DNA of 50,904 nt from Gemmatimonadota bacterium (GTDB taxonomy: Bacteria; Gemmatimonadota; Gemmatimonadetes; Longimicrobiales; Gaopeijiaceae). The stretch spans positions 1-50,904 of the forward strand of contig JABDLS010000133.1 in the NCBI GenBank assembly GCA_013002885.1, given 5' to 3'. Numbering within the stretch: position 1 is the first letter of the stretch; each line of letters starts with the position of its first letter. Below are positions 16,248-24,157 of the stretch, piece after piece. The notes beneath the pieces were generated by a model that saw nothing but the letters and a program-made list of their open reading frames with translations, did no database searches and had not been told where the DNA came from. Both the position numbers and the translations under genes were made by a program.

Positions 16248-17426
16248 TCAGTCCTGCGTCCAGGCCGAGTTGTAGGCGCGGTATAGCATCTGCCGGAAGG
16301 AGTCGCCGTTGGTGAAGACCAGGCCCTGGGTGTTGGTGGCCACCGCGATCTCGACGTCGTTGGGAAAAACCACCGCCTCGGTCAGGACTCCCTGCCCAGC
16401 CCCGTTCGAGATACTTCCGTTCTTGTGGAAGTAGTCTCCCCACGGCTCCATCGACACGAATCGGCTGTCGAATCCACACAGACAGCTTTTCATTGCGGCT
16501 CGGTCGTCCTCGGAGACCAGCGACGTCGAGTGCTCGTAGAACGCCAGGATTCGAGCGAGATCCACCGTGCTCATGTAGTAGCCCCCGCCGCCTGCGATGG
16601 CCGTCCAGTCCCCGTACGCCGTGCCGTTGTTCCCGGCGGCTTCATCTCCGACTGCGTAATAGAACGTGGCCGTGGAGCGGTCCTCGGGCTCCAGTGATGC
16701 GGTGGTGACCCCGATGGCGTCGAACACGTGCTCGTCCATGTAGTCCATGTAGACCGCGTTCGTCGTGGATTCCGATGGAACGACGACGGATGGCGCCCCC
16801 GGAAGGCCCGCCCACATCATGGGAATGACGATGCGGAAGAGCGCGAAGTTCGCGTTGCGATAGGTGTAGTCGGTGGACTGGGTGACACCCTCCTCGATGA
16901 CGCCTCGCAGACAATCGTAGCAGAGCGTGTTGGTGAAGTCGCTGTTGACACTATTCAAGCCCGACCGGTGAGACATGAGGTCGCGAAAGGTCAATTCGTC
17001 GACGCCTGGTCCGCGATCCCAACCCGGCGGCAACCAAGGGTCGATCTCGTCGTCGACGTCGAGATTCCGAGCCTCGAGAAGCTGCATTACGGCAATGGCG
17101 GTCAGGAGTTTGGTGATGCTGGCCATGTTGATGGGCTTGTTCACCGTCATGGCGACCTGCCCGTCCGCCGCCGACCGGGCGTTCCCGAAGGCCCCCGAGC
17201 GGGCCAGGTTCCCGCCCTGATTGATCACATAGGCCCAGCCGACGGGCTGATCGCCCATGCGCTCGACGACCCCTGCTTCGAATGCGTCGACGTCGAAGGT
17301 CGGGACGTTGCTGTCGAGTGTGAAAGGGTCGTCCTGACATCCGCTCAACGCAGTCACCGCGAGCGCCAGGCACCAGACTCGACACCGAAACACGAACTCC
17401 CTTGGCGTGCGACGGACAGATCTCAT
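16248..17426 (-). CDS. Serine hydrolase lipoprotein, beta-lactamase class C / DD-peptidase-like
   Basis: A 392-residue member of the beta-lactamase/transpeptidase-like superfamily. The lipobox is LSGC with Cys30. The SxxK motif is S103-I-T-K106, and the YxN motif is Y189-R-N191. A likely third motif is H-K-N-G within YFHKNGSISNGAG, replacing KTG as in many esterase-like members. The region FRDLMSHRSGLN is typical of the family. Two cysteines (LCYDC, about 169-172) lie on a loop after the RSGL region and could form a disulphide. ATG 17426 was chosen because AAGGGG lies upstream and the lipoprotein signal begins directly; a longer start at 17471 would spoil the signal. Likely a cell-envelope or external esterase or peptidase; substrate unknown. 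Confidence 0.9.
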   Translation of the reverse strand: MRSVRRTPREFVFRCRVWCLALAVTALSGCQDDPFTLDSNVPTFDVDAFEAGVVERMGDQPVGWAYVINQGGNLARSGAFGNARSAADGQVAMTVNKPINMASITKLLTAIAVMQLLEARNLDVDDEIDPWLPPGWDRGPGVDELTFRDLMSHRSGLNSVNSDFTNTLCYDCLRGVIEEGVTQSTDYTYRNANFALFRIVIPMMWAGLPGAPSVVVPSESTTNAVYMDYMDEHVFDAIGVTTASLEPEDRSTATFYYAVGDEAAGNNGTAYGDWTAIAGGGGYYMSTVDLARILAFYEHSTSLVSEDDRAAMKSCLCGFDSRFVSMEPWGDYFHKNGSISNGAGQGVLTEAVVFPNDVEIAVATNTQGLVFTNGDSFRQMLYRAYNSAWTQD

Positions 17427-17541
17427 GGGCCCCTTCTCGCGGAGTTTGGGCAACCAACGGGCATCTCGCACCGGGCGAGCCTTCTTTCACGATGAAGATC
17501 GTCGCAGGCGACGCGCAATAGGTTTCTACCCCCGCCGCAGC

Positions 17542-18159
17542 CTATACAGGCCGCCACGCCACGTATTCTCGAAGCCCACTCCTCAGCGACACTCCGCTGA
17601 CGACCTCGAACGGGGCGAGGAGCCGCTCCATCTGCGCGGGCAGGAGTTGGGGGCGTGCGGGCTCGGGCGGACCAACCGGCTCGTCGCGCACCCGGTCCAG
17701 CTCCAAGAGCTCTGTTCGGATCGGTCGCGTCGAAACGGCATCCGACGACTCCACGACGGCATACAGCCTCGCGCCTGCCGCGGTCACGTCCACGATCCGC
17801 TCGACCACCTCATGTCGCTCCCCATCGTCCAGACGATCGAACAGATCCCAGACCAGCACCACGTCGAACCGTCGACCGGGATCAGGCTCGAGGCCGCCAA
17901 GCGCCGCTGTCAGCTCGGTACCCCGAGGAGGGTGAGGGACCAGGGCGGCGAAGCGCACCTGGCGAGCGAAACGGCCCAGAAGTCGTAGCCGCCTACCTTC
18001 CGCCGGCCCGAAGTCCAGGACGGTATGACGACCGTCGGCCCTCAACGCCGCGAAGAGGGACGCGAGCCCCGGCGCCGAGCGCTCCTTTCCGTCATCGACC
18101 TCGGCTTCCTCGGCCTTCGTCTTGGGCACGGACGATCCGAGTCGGTCGAGCCAACTCAT
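17542..18159 (-). CDS. SAM-dependent methyltransferase-like protein
   Basis: A 205-residue protein. The stretch HTVLDFGPAEGRRLRLLGRFA resembles methyltransferase motif I (a nucleotide-binding glycine loop), and FDVVLVWDLFDRL resembles motif IV. Residues about 124-140 (VDVTAAGARLYAVVES) would be motif V. The first 35 residues are polar and may be flexible (SSVPKTKAEEAEVDDGK). The start at 18159 (MSWLDRLG) is 17 bases downstream of the bactofilin stop, so the two are probably co-transcribed. The glycine loop is weak (GPAEG rather than GxGxG), so SAM binding is likely but not certain, and the substrate is unknown. Confidence 0.7.
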   Translation of the reverse strand: MSWLDRLGSSVPKTKAEEAEVDDGKERSAPGLASLFAALRADGRHTVLDFGPAEGRRLRLLGRFARQVRFAALVPHPPRGTELTAALGGLEPDPGRRFDVVLVWDLFDRLDDGERHEVVERIVDVTAAGARLYAVVESSDAVSTRPIRTELLELDRVRDEPVGPPEPARPQLLPAQMERLLAPFEVVSGVSLRSGLREYVAWRPV

Positions 18160-18175
18160 ACCGGCTCGGCTACGG

Positions 18176-18784
18176 TCACTTTGCCGACGACGCCCGAGCC
18201 GACGATCCCTTCGATGAATCGTCATCCCCCGACTTCTTCGACGTCGCGCCAGAGGTGTCGACGGCGGAGCTCGCTTTGGCCACGGCGCCTTCCGGTGCGG
18301 CCTCGTCCTTACGGGCGGAGCCCTCGGAAACGCCGTTGGCCTTCTTCGACCCGGATGTGTCGCTCTCCTTCTTGACGTCGGGGGTACCCATGTCCACGAG
18401 TCCGCGGAAGGTGGCGCCATCCTCGAGTACCACACGCGGCGCTTTGATGTCGCCCCGCACCTTCGCCGTGCCTCGGAGGACGATCTGCTCGCGTGCCTCG
18501 AGGTTTCCCTCGACCTGACCCTCGACGGTGATCACCCGCCCGACGATGTCGGCGATGACCCGCCCCTCCGCCCCGACACCGACAGCGTGATCGCCCAGGC
18601 TCACGGACCCGTCGACCTCACCTCGTATGAGGAGGTCCTCGCTCCCCGTAACGTCGCCCTTGATGCTGATGGATGGCCCGATGACGGCACCCCGTACGCC
18701 TTCGCTACCCGAGCTCCGCGGAGCCTGAGGGGTGGTCGCCGCGACGCCAGTGGTCGTCGCTTGTTCCTCTTCCTTCTTCCACAT
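18176..18784 (-). CDS. Bactofilin, polymer-forming cytoskeletal protein
   Basis: A 202-residue bactofilin. The central beta-helical domain (about residues 30-130) shows the regular five-to-six residue periodicity of the family (GPSISIKGDVTGSEDLLIRGEVDG, then GRVITVEGQVEGNLEA and KVRGDIKAPRVVLEDGA). It is flanked by a disordered N-terminus and a long Ser/Lys/Ala/Asp-rich C-terminal tail (about 140-202) that is longer than in many bactofilins. These proteins polymerise without nucleotide and form scaffolds for cell shape, polarity or wall enzymes. The downstream methyltransferase-like gene follows after 17 bases. Confidence 0.93.
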   Translation of the reverse strand: MWKKEEEQATTTGVAATTPQAPRSSGSEGVRGAVIGPSISIKGDVTGSEDLLIRGEVDGSVSLGDHAVGVGAEGRVIADIVGRVITVEGQVEGNLEAREQIVLRGTAKVRGDIKAPRVVLEDGATFRGLVDMGTPDVKKESDTSGSKKANGVSEGSARKDEAAPEGAVAKASSAVDTSGATSKKSGDDDSSKGSSARASSAK

Positions 18785-18911
18785 GTCTCCCCCTGGGTTG
18801 GTACCGCCGGCCGGTCGCCGCCTCGGTTTCCTCGATGGGAAACATCTGGTGCAACAAGCTTGCCAACTTTTCTAGCGAGAACGGCCTTCGAGCGACACGG
18901 TCCCCGGCCGC

Positions 18912-19181
18912 CTACGAAGTCGACCGACGGCGGGCCACGAGCCACGCACCGACGAAGACGCACACGCCCACGATCATGAGGACGGCGCCGATCTTCTGGA
19001 GTCGCCAGAAGCCGTCGGCATACTGAACTGCCGCGGTAGGCACGTCAGCGAGGGATCGCTGGAAGTCGGGCACCGATCGGAAGCCGATCCAGGCTCGGAC
19101 GAACACGCCACCACCCATGAGGAAGAACAGGAGGCCGACGGCGTCGAGAATGCGACCGATGCGGGGGACGTTGGTGCCCAT
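18912..19181 (-). CDS. Small two-helix membrane protein, unknown function
   Basis: An 89-residue protein starting at ATG 19181 (MGTNVPRIG). It has two transmembrane segments (about residues 11-30 and 63-82), an intervening polar loop with VPDFQRSLADVP and a basic C-terminal end (ARRRSTS). An earlier in-frame Met would add an arginine-rich stretch and is less likely. It lies 127 bases upstream of the bactofilin gene on the same strand and is divergent from the S9 peptidase gene. No family was recognised. Confidence 0.65.
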   Translation of the reverse strand: MGTNVPRIGRILDAVGLLFFLMGGGVFVRAWIGFRSVPDFQRSLADVPTAAVQYADGFWRLQKIGAVLMIVGVCVFVGAWLVARRRSTS

Positions 19182-19286
19182 GGTCGAGAAAGATAGGCGG
19201 CTGATGGCGTGAGCCAAGCGAACGCCTCGACCCATGAACCCTTCTGACACGGGCCGGCGTAGGAAGAGCAAGGAGAAGGAGAACCG

Positions 19287-21251
19287 ATGAACCGATTCTG
19301 GAAGCTCGGAGCCCTGGCAGTCTTCACGCTGCCCCTCCACCTCATCGCGGTCCTCGCCGTGACGGGTGTCCCGAAGCCCCCGGCCATCACCGCAGACAAC
19401 GTAGGGCGCGTCGGTTGGGGCCCGGTTTACGAGAGCGCTGGCGACCTCTGGGAGGCGCGGACCTCGCATGGCTTCGCTGCGTTCATGCCGAGCGGGGGTG
19501 GTCTTCTCGTCTGGGGGCGGCACCGGGTGCTCGAACCAAGGCTTTACCACGTGTCCGGGCCTGCAGCCGAGCCCAGCCTACTCCGACCCATCCCACGCAA
19601 CGTCAGCGGGCTCCATCTTTCGAGCGACCGGGACTACGCCGTCGTCTCCTGGGATCAGGACGGAGACGAGCAGCACCGCCTCTACCGCTGGGACCTGGAC
19701 GGATCCGAGCCGGTCGCGATCACCCCCTCGCCTGAGCGCGCCTCGTTCGGCGCCTTCGAGCCGCACGGCAAAAGGGTCGCGTATACGAGCACGCGACGGA
19801 ATGGCCGGGATTTCGACGTCTATCTCGTGGATCCCCGAGACCCGGACTCGGACCGACTCGTCTTCGAGGCACAGGGCATGTGGGCGGTGGTCGGGTGGTC
19901 ACCGTCGGGGCACCGACTTCTTCTGGCCGAAGTCGTCTCCAACGTCACCAACCGACTCCACCTCCTGGATCTCGCTTCGGGTGGTCTCCTCCCTGTGGGA
20001 CCCGAAAGCGAGGAGGCGGCGCTTCACTCGTCGCCGCATTGGAGCCCCGACGGCGGCAGCCTGTTCTATGCGAGCAATCGCGGAACAGAGTTCATGAAGC
20101 TCCGACGCTACGACCTCGCCAACCAGGAGGAGACGACGCTTCTCGCCGACATCCCCTGGGACGTGAGCTCGATCCAGCTCTCCCACGACGGGTCCTACCT
20201 ACTCGTGTCCGTCAACGACGACGGACGCACCGTGTACTACACCACCGACCCGGAGGGACGGAAACGAAGGGCGTATTCTCCTTTCGATGCGGGCTCCTTC
20301 ACCGCCTCACTCCACCCGGACGCGCACCGCATAGCCATAACCCACGTCGACGAAGGCGGAATCAGCAGGGCCTACGTCCACGACCTCGGTGCGGGAACGA
20401 TGACCCGGTGGGCGGGTCCGGAGGCGGGCAGGGCCGAGGGATCGGGACCGGCCCACGGTGGGGCGGAAACGGCCCGCCTGGTGCGCTATCCGACCTTCGA
20501 CGACGTCGATGGTGAGCCGCGGCGTATCTCGGCGTTCGTCTACCCCGGTCGCGGCGACGGCCGGCGCCCCGTCGTTGTCGACATCCACGGCGGGCCCGAA
20601 GCTCAGGCGCGTCTTCGAACCGGGGAAGGCGCGTTACAGAAAGCAGGCATCACCGTAATCACGCCCAACGTCCGAGGCTCCACCGGCTACGGTAAGACCT
20701 TCGCCTCGCTCGACGACCAGTACCTGCGCGAAGACGCTGTGCGTGACATCGGTGCACTCCTCGACTGGATCGGCGAGCAGCCCGACATGGATCCGGGTCG
20801 TGTCGCGGTCACCGGTGGATCCTACGGCGGGTACATGGTGCTGGCTTCACTGGTGCACTACAGCCCGCGCCTGGCGTGCGGAATCGACATCGTAGGGGTC
20901 AGCAACTTCGTCACATTCCTGGAGAACACCGCCGACTATCGGCGTGATCTGAGACGTGCGGAGTACGGCGACGAACGTATACCCGAGATGCGGGAGTTCC
21001 TCGAGTCCATTTCGCCCCTGACCCACGCAGAACGCATCACGTCACCTCTCATGGTGATCCAGGGGGCCAACGACCCGCGTGTGCCAGTGGGTGAGTCGCG
21101 ACAGCTCGTGGACCGGGTAGGGGCCAACGGCCTGGACGTCGCCTATATGGAAGGCTCCAACGAAGGCCACGGGTTCCGACACCCGTGGAACGCCTTTTAC
21201 GCGGGCGTCGCCAAGCAGCAGCGGCTTCGGGAGTGCTTGCTGGGAAGCTGA
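19287..21251 (+). CDS. S9 family prolyl oligopeptidase-type peptidase
   Basis: A 654-residue serine peptidase of the dipeptidyl-peptidase IV / acylaminoacyl-peptidase type. A strong AAGGAG site precedes ATG 19287. The N-terminus has a hydrophobic segment (about 8-27), suggesting export or membrane anchoring. Residues 60-390 form a TolB-like propeller (repeated SPDG or SPSG blades). The C-terminal alpha/beta hydrolase has the catalytic triad Ser512 in GGSYGGYM, Asp596 in GANDPRVP and His628 in NEGHGF. It probably trims peptides in the periplasm or outside the cell. It stands alone, divergent from the small membrane protein gene. Confidence 0.95.
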   Translation: MNRFWKLGALAVFTLPLHLIAVLAVTGVPKPPAITADNVGRVGWGPVYESAGDLWEARTSHGFAAFMPSGGGLLVWGRHRVLEPRLYHVSGPAAEPSLLRPIPRNVSGLHLSSDRDYAVVSWDQDGDEQHRLYRWDLDGSEPVAITPSPERASFGAFEPHGKRVAYTSTRRNGRDFDVYLVDPRDPDSDRLVFEAQGMWAVVGWSPSGHRLLLAEVVSNVTNRLHLLDLASGGLLPVGPESEEAALHSSPHWSPDGGSLFYASNRGTEFMKLRRYDLANQEETTLLADIPWDVSSIQLSHDGSYLLVSVNDDGRTVYYTTDPEGRKRRAYSPFDAGSFTASLHPDAHRIAITHVDEGGISRAYVHDLGAGTMTRWAGPEAGRAEGSGPAHGGAETARLVRYPTFDDVDGEPRRISAFVYPGRGDGRRPVVVDIHGGPEAQARLRTGEGALQKAGITVITPNVRGSTGYGKTFASLDDQYLREDAVRDIGALLDWIGEQPDMDPGRVAVTGGSYGGYMVLASLVHYSPRLACGIDIVGVSNFVTFLENTADYRRDLRRAEYGDERIPEMREFLESISPLTHAERITSPLMVIQGANDPRVPVGESRQLVDRVGANGLDVAYMEGSNEGHGFRHPWNAFYAGVAKQQRLRECLLGS

Positions 21252-21300
21252 GCGTCCGGGCCCCGAGTTGCGTCCGACCGCAGCGGCGACACATTGAGGT

Positions 21301-21326
21301 GGGGATCCCCGCGGCGCGGGATCTCC
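21301..21326 (+). terminator. Hairpin downstream of the S9 peptidase gene, possible terminator
   Basis: About 50 bases after the stop there is a GC-rich inverted repeat: GGGGATCCC pairs with GGGATC(T)CCC across an 8-base loop. The tail is TCCCTCC, which is not a true U-tract. It may slow or end transcription before the next gene. Confidence 0.25.
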
Positions 21327-21373
21327 CTCCCTCCACTCACCAGCCGCCGTCCTCCACGAGCAGGGATGATGAC

Positions 21374-21871
21374 ATGAGTAGAGGCAAGCCGATCCGTGCC
21401 TACGATTACGTGAATCACCCGTACGACACGGTGCGGGACGCACTTCACGACGACGCCAGGGAGATCTTCCTCCAGGCGACCCGATCCGCCGCCTCACGCG
21501 CCGGGTCGGTGGCGGCAGGGCTTCGAATAAACGTCGGTGGGCTGGAAGTGGCCACCGACATCGCCATCACGGTGTATCGGGTAGAGGACGTCGACAGCGG
21601 GCCCTTGGATGGCCCCGCGACCCTCGTCGAGCTCGAGTGGGAGGCGGCGCAGCGGCCGGGCCTGTTTCCCCTCATGAAGGCCAGTCTCTGGGCGTATGCC
21701 CTCACCGGCACCGAGACGCAGCTCGATTTTGACGGGCTCTACCAGCCTCCCCTCGGGCTCGTCGGCGCAGCGGTCGACGCAGCCGTCGGCCACCGGATCG
21801 CCGAGGCGTCCGTACATCGCTTCATTACCGATGTCGCCTCACACCTGCGGACATCCCTGGATACGGCCTGA
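21374..21871 (+). CDS. SRPBCC/START-like domain protein, tentative
   Basis: A 165-residue protein starting at ATG 21374 with AGGGA just upstream. No signal peptide. The middle region alternates strand-like segments (LRINVGGLEVATDIAITVYRV, then ATLVELEWEAA). The end (DGLYQPPLGLVGAAVDAAVGHRIAEASVHRFITDVASHL) resembles the closing strand and long C-terminal helix of SRPBCC-fold proteins, in which a YxPPLG stretch precedes the helix. Members bind hydrophobic ligands. The assignment rests on pattern only. The sequence upstream to 21185 is open in the same frame but overlaps the S9 gene and is not coding-like. Confidence 0.6.
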   Translation: MSRGKPIRAYDYVNHPYDTVRDALHDDAREIFLQATRSAASRAGSVAAGLRINVGGLEVATDIAITVYRVEDVDSGPLDGPATLVELEWEAAQRPGLFPLMKASLWAYALTGTETQLDFDGLYQPPLGLVGAAVDAAVGHRIAEASVHRFITDVASHLRTSLDTA

Positions 21872-21882
21872 CCTCGGCTCAC

Positions 21883-21921
21883 GGGTGCGTGGCGTGGGAC
21901 CGCTGCCCGCACCCTTTGCTT
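21883..21921 (+). terminator. Candidate terminator between convergent genes
   Basis: GGGTGCG (21883-21889) pairs with CGCACCC (21908-21914), followed by TTTGCTT. The loop is 18 bases and could itself fold. It lies just past the SRPBCC-like gene stop and before the opposing DUF971 stop. Confidence 0.35.
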
Positions 21922-21942
21922 CCACCAAGAAGAGCCCCCCGC

Positions 21943-22266
21943 TCAGCCCGACTGCCCCGCATCCCATACCTCACGCAGCAGTTCGTACGGATAGATCCCG
22001 GTGGCGTGGCCATCGCTCCACACGAACTGCAGAGCGTACCGACCTACGTAGTGGATGGCCGTAGGATAGATGTCGGCGGGCACATTCTCGGGTCGAAGAG
22101 TCCTGACCCCGCTCATCTCGTCGACGCAACCTGCACAGGGACACGCCACCCGAAGGTCCCGAGGCACGTACTCGGCGACCTCGCCGTCCTTCCACTCGAT
22201 GCGTAGCCGGCTGCCATCCTCCGTGGGACCGATGTGGGCCGGGTCGACCCGAGGCTCCGAGGTCAC
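21943..22266 (-). CDS. DUF971 (gamma-butyrobetaine hydroxylase-like N-terminal) protein
   Basis: A 107-residue stand-alone DUF971 domain. The signature is clear: RIEWKDGEVAEYVPRDLRVACPCAGCVDE, then ALQFVWSDGHATGIYPYELLRE. The CPCAGC cysteines and the SDGH motif probably bind a metal (zinc in structurally studied relatives). The start is GTG at 22266, which overlaps the rdgB stop (GTGA). The family is often linked to iron-sulphur protein assembly (near mrp/apbC ATPases), but here it ends the long minus-strand run after rdgB. Role unproven. Confidence 0.9.
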   Translation of the reverse strand: MTSEPRVDPAHIGPTEDGSRLRIEWKDGEVAEYVPRDLRVACPCAGCVDEMSGVRTLRPENVPADIYPTAIHYVGRYALQFVWSDGHATGIYPYELLREVWDAGQSG

Positions 22267-22910
22267 GTCGTCCCGTCGATTCGAGCCCGAAGCTCGGCAG
22301 CCAGAGAACGGAAAGCGTGGCCCCTGTGGCTGCGCGCGTCCTTCTCCGCCGGAGTCATCTCGGCGAAGGTCTTCCCCAGGGCAGGGTCATACATATGCGG
22401 ATCGTAGCCGAATCCTCCCGAGCCACTCGCATCGTCGACCACGACACCGGGCGCTTCGCCTCGGATGATCAGAGGCGGGGAGCCCTCTTCGAGAAGGGCA
22501 GCGACGCACACATACCGAGCCGTCCGATCGCCGGGGGCCACGCCACGCAGACTCTCGACGAGGTGGCGGTTGTTCGCGTCGTCCAGCGCCTGACCTTCGA
22601 GGCCGTTCCCGTCCATGCCGGCGTCGGGGGCGAAGCGCTTGGAGCGCACACCAGGAGCACCTTCAAGCACGTCGACCTCGATTCCCGAGTCGTCGGCCAC
22701 CGTCGTGAGCCCGGACCGGGCCAGGAAGTACCGGGCCTTCGAGAGCGCGTTCTCTTCAAAAGTCGAGTACGGTTCGAGGTCGTCTTCGGCCTCGTCGTAG
22801 TCGATTCGAGCGTCATCGAGGCCGAGCACCTCCAAGCCGGGCACTGCGGCCAGGATACGCCGGATCTCTCGCAACTTGCCGGAGCTCCGGGTGGCGACGA
22901 GGAGCCTCAC
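22263..22910 (-). CDS. rdgB: Non-canonical purine NTP pyrophosphatase, RdgB/HAM1 family
   Basis: A 215-residue enzyme that hydrolyses dITP, ITP and XTP to the monophosphates, keeping deaminated purines out of DNA and RNA. Family motifs are intact: ATRSSGK at 6-12 (substrate-binding loop), ADDSGIEVD at 72-80, GGFGYDP at 165-171 and SHRGHAF at 194-200. Length is near the usual 195-205 residues, slightly longer because of an acidic insert (DYDEAEDDLE, near 38-47). It overlaps rph upstream by 4 bases and the DUF971 gene downstream by 4 bases. The rph-rdgB order is seen in many bacteria. Confidence 0.97.
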   Translation of the reverse strand: MRLLVATRSSGKLREIRRILAAVPGLEVLGLDDARIDYDEAEDDLEPYSTFEENALSKARYFLARSGLTTVADDSGIEVDVLEGAPGVRSKRFAPDAGMDGNGLEGQALDDANNRHLVESLRGVAPGDRTARYVCVAALLEEGSPPLIIRGEAPGVVVDDASGSGGFGYDPHMYDPALGKTFAEMTPAEKDARSHRGHAFRSLAAELRARIDGTT

Positions 22911-23632
22911 GAGCCCGGCCTGGAGAGCGCCTTCGCTTGAGCCGCCAGGAGACTCTCGATGCCGGACATGCCAAGGTCCATGAGTTCATCCAGAGCAGGG
23001 CGCGGAAAGGGGTCCCCCTCGGCGGTACCCTGGACCTCTACCAGGCCTCCGCTCTCGGTGGCTACGAGGTTCATATCGACCTGGGCGGACGAATCCTCCC
23101 GGTAGTCGAGGTCGAGGCACGAGACGCCGTCGACGATTCCGACGCTTACCGCTGCCACCTTCTCGCGAACGAAGGTGCGCTCGACGTGGCCCTCTTCGAG
23201 CATCCAACGGGCGGCGAGCATCAGGGCGACGCAAGCGCCCGTAATGGAGGCGGTGCGCGTCCCACCATCCGCCTGGAGCACGTCGCAGTCCACCGTGATC
23301 GTGTGCTGGCCCATGGCCGCCATGTCGGTGACGGAGCGTAAGGACCGGCCAATGAGGCGCTGGATCTCCTGGGTCCGCCCTTTCGGTCCGCTCCGTTCTC
23401 GCCGGGTGCGGGTGTGCGTTGCCCGCGGCAGCATGGCATACTCGGCCGTCACCCAGCCGGCGCCACTCCGTTCCCTCCACGCAGGCACGCCCTCGGCGAC
23501 GCTGGCGGTGCAAAGCACCCGGGTATCGCCCGTGGCGATGAGGCAGGATCCCTCGGCATAGGGGGCAACGGCCGTCTCGATTGAGACGGGTCTCCCCTGG
23601 TCGGGCCTGCGCCCGTCGTATCGTTCGGTCAT
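22907..23632 (-). CDS. rph: Ribonuclease PH
   Basis: A 241-residue phosphate-dependent 3'-to-5' exoribonuclease that finishes tRNA 3' ends. Full-length family pattern: RYDGRRPDQGRPV at the start, then GDTRVLCTASV, EYAMLPRATHTRT, RTQEIQRLIGRSLR, the phosphate/active-site region VDCDVLQADGGTRTASITGA and the C-terminal VEVQGTAEGDPF. Its stop overlaps the rdgB start by 4 bases, and 30 bases separate it from rfaE2 upstream. Confidence 0.97.
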   Translation of the reverse strand: MTERYDGRRPDQGRPVSIETAVAPYAEGSCLIATGDTRVLCTASVAEGVPAWRERSGAGWVTAEYAMLPRATHTRTRRERSGPKGRTQEIQRLIGRSLRSVTDMAAMGQHTITVDCDVLQADGGTRTASITGACVALMLAARWMLEEGHVERTFVREKVAAVSVGIVDGVSCLDLDYREDSSAQVDMNLVATESGGLVEVQGTAEGDPFPRPALDELMDLGMSGIESLLAAQAKALSRPGS

Positions 23633-23662
23633 CGGTCGGTCAGTCGCCTGGGGGTTCGGGAT

Positions 23663-24157
23663 TCAGTCTGTCGTGCGGATGCGCCGGATAACGTCGGTGG
23701 TGGAATACCCGTCGACGAAATCGATGATCTCCACTCGTCCACCGGCGTCTCGGACGGTCTCACCACCGGCGACCTCGTCGACGGTGTAGTCGCCACCCTT
23801 CACGAGAACGTCCGGCAGCAGTCGGGCGATGAGTTCTGCCGGGGTGTCCTCGTCGAACACACAGACGGCGTCGACGCATTCCAGGGCACCGAGGAGAAGG
23901 GCCCGATCTTCCTCCCCGTTGATCGGGCGGTCCGACCCCTTCCCGAGTCGGCGGGCGGAGGCGTCACTGTTCACGCCTACGACGAGTGCATCGCCGAGGG
24001 ACCGTGCCTTCGACAGGTAGACCGCGTGGCCCCGATGCATGATGTCGAAGACCCCGTTGGTGAAGACCACTTCTCCGGCCCGGGGACGACCGAAGCGCTC
24101 CACCAGCCGATCGACGCCCAGGAGTTTGCTGCGGGGAGCGCGAGGGGGGCGGCTCAT
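23663..24157 (-). CDS. rfaE2: D-glycero-beta-D-manno-heptose 1-phosphate adenylyltransferase
   Basis: A 164-residue nucleotidyltransferase corresponding to the C-terminal domain of HldE. It makes ADP-heptose for the LPS core. The cytidylyltransferase-like signature TNGVFDIMHRGH contains the HxGH motif (His41 and His44). GVNSDASARRLGKGSDRPIN, KGGDYTVDEV and the C-terminal GYSTTDVIRRI are all typical. The kinase half (RfaE1) is not in the window. Its start overlaps the stop of the deaminase-like gene upstream (ATGA), and rph follows after 30 bases. With LptE and LpxH nearby it indicates an LPS-bearing cell. Confidence 0.95.
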   Translation of the reverse strand: MSRPPRAPRSKLLGVDRLVERFGRPRAGEVVFTNGVFDIMHRGHAVYLSKARSLGDALVVGVNSDASARRLGKGSDRPINGEEDRALLLGALECVDAVCVFDEDTPAELIARLLPDVLVKGGDYTVDEVAGGETVRDAGGRVEIIDFVDGYSTTDVIRRIRTTD

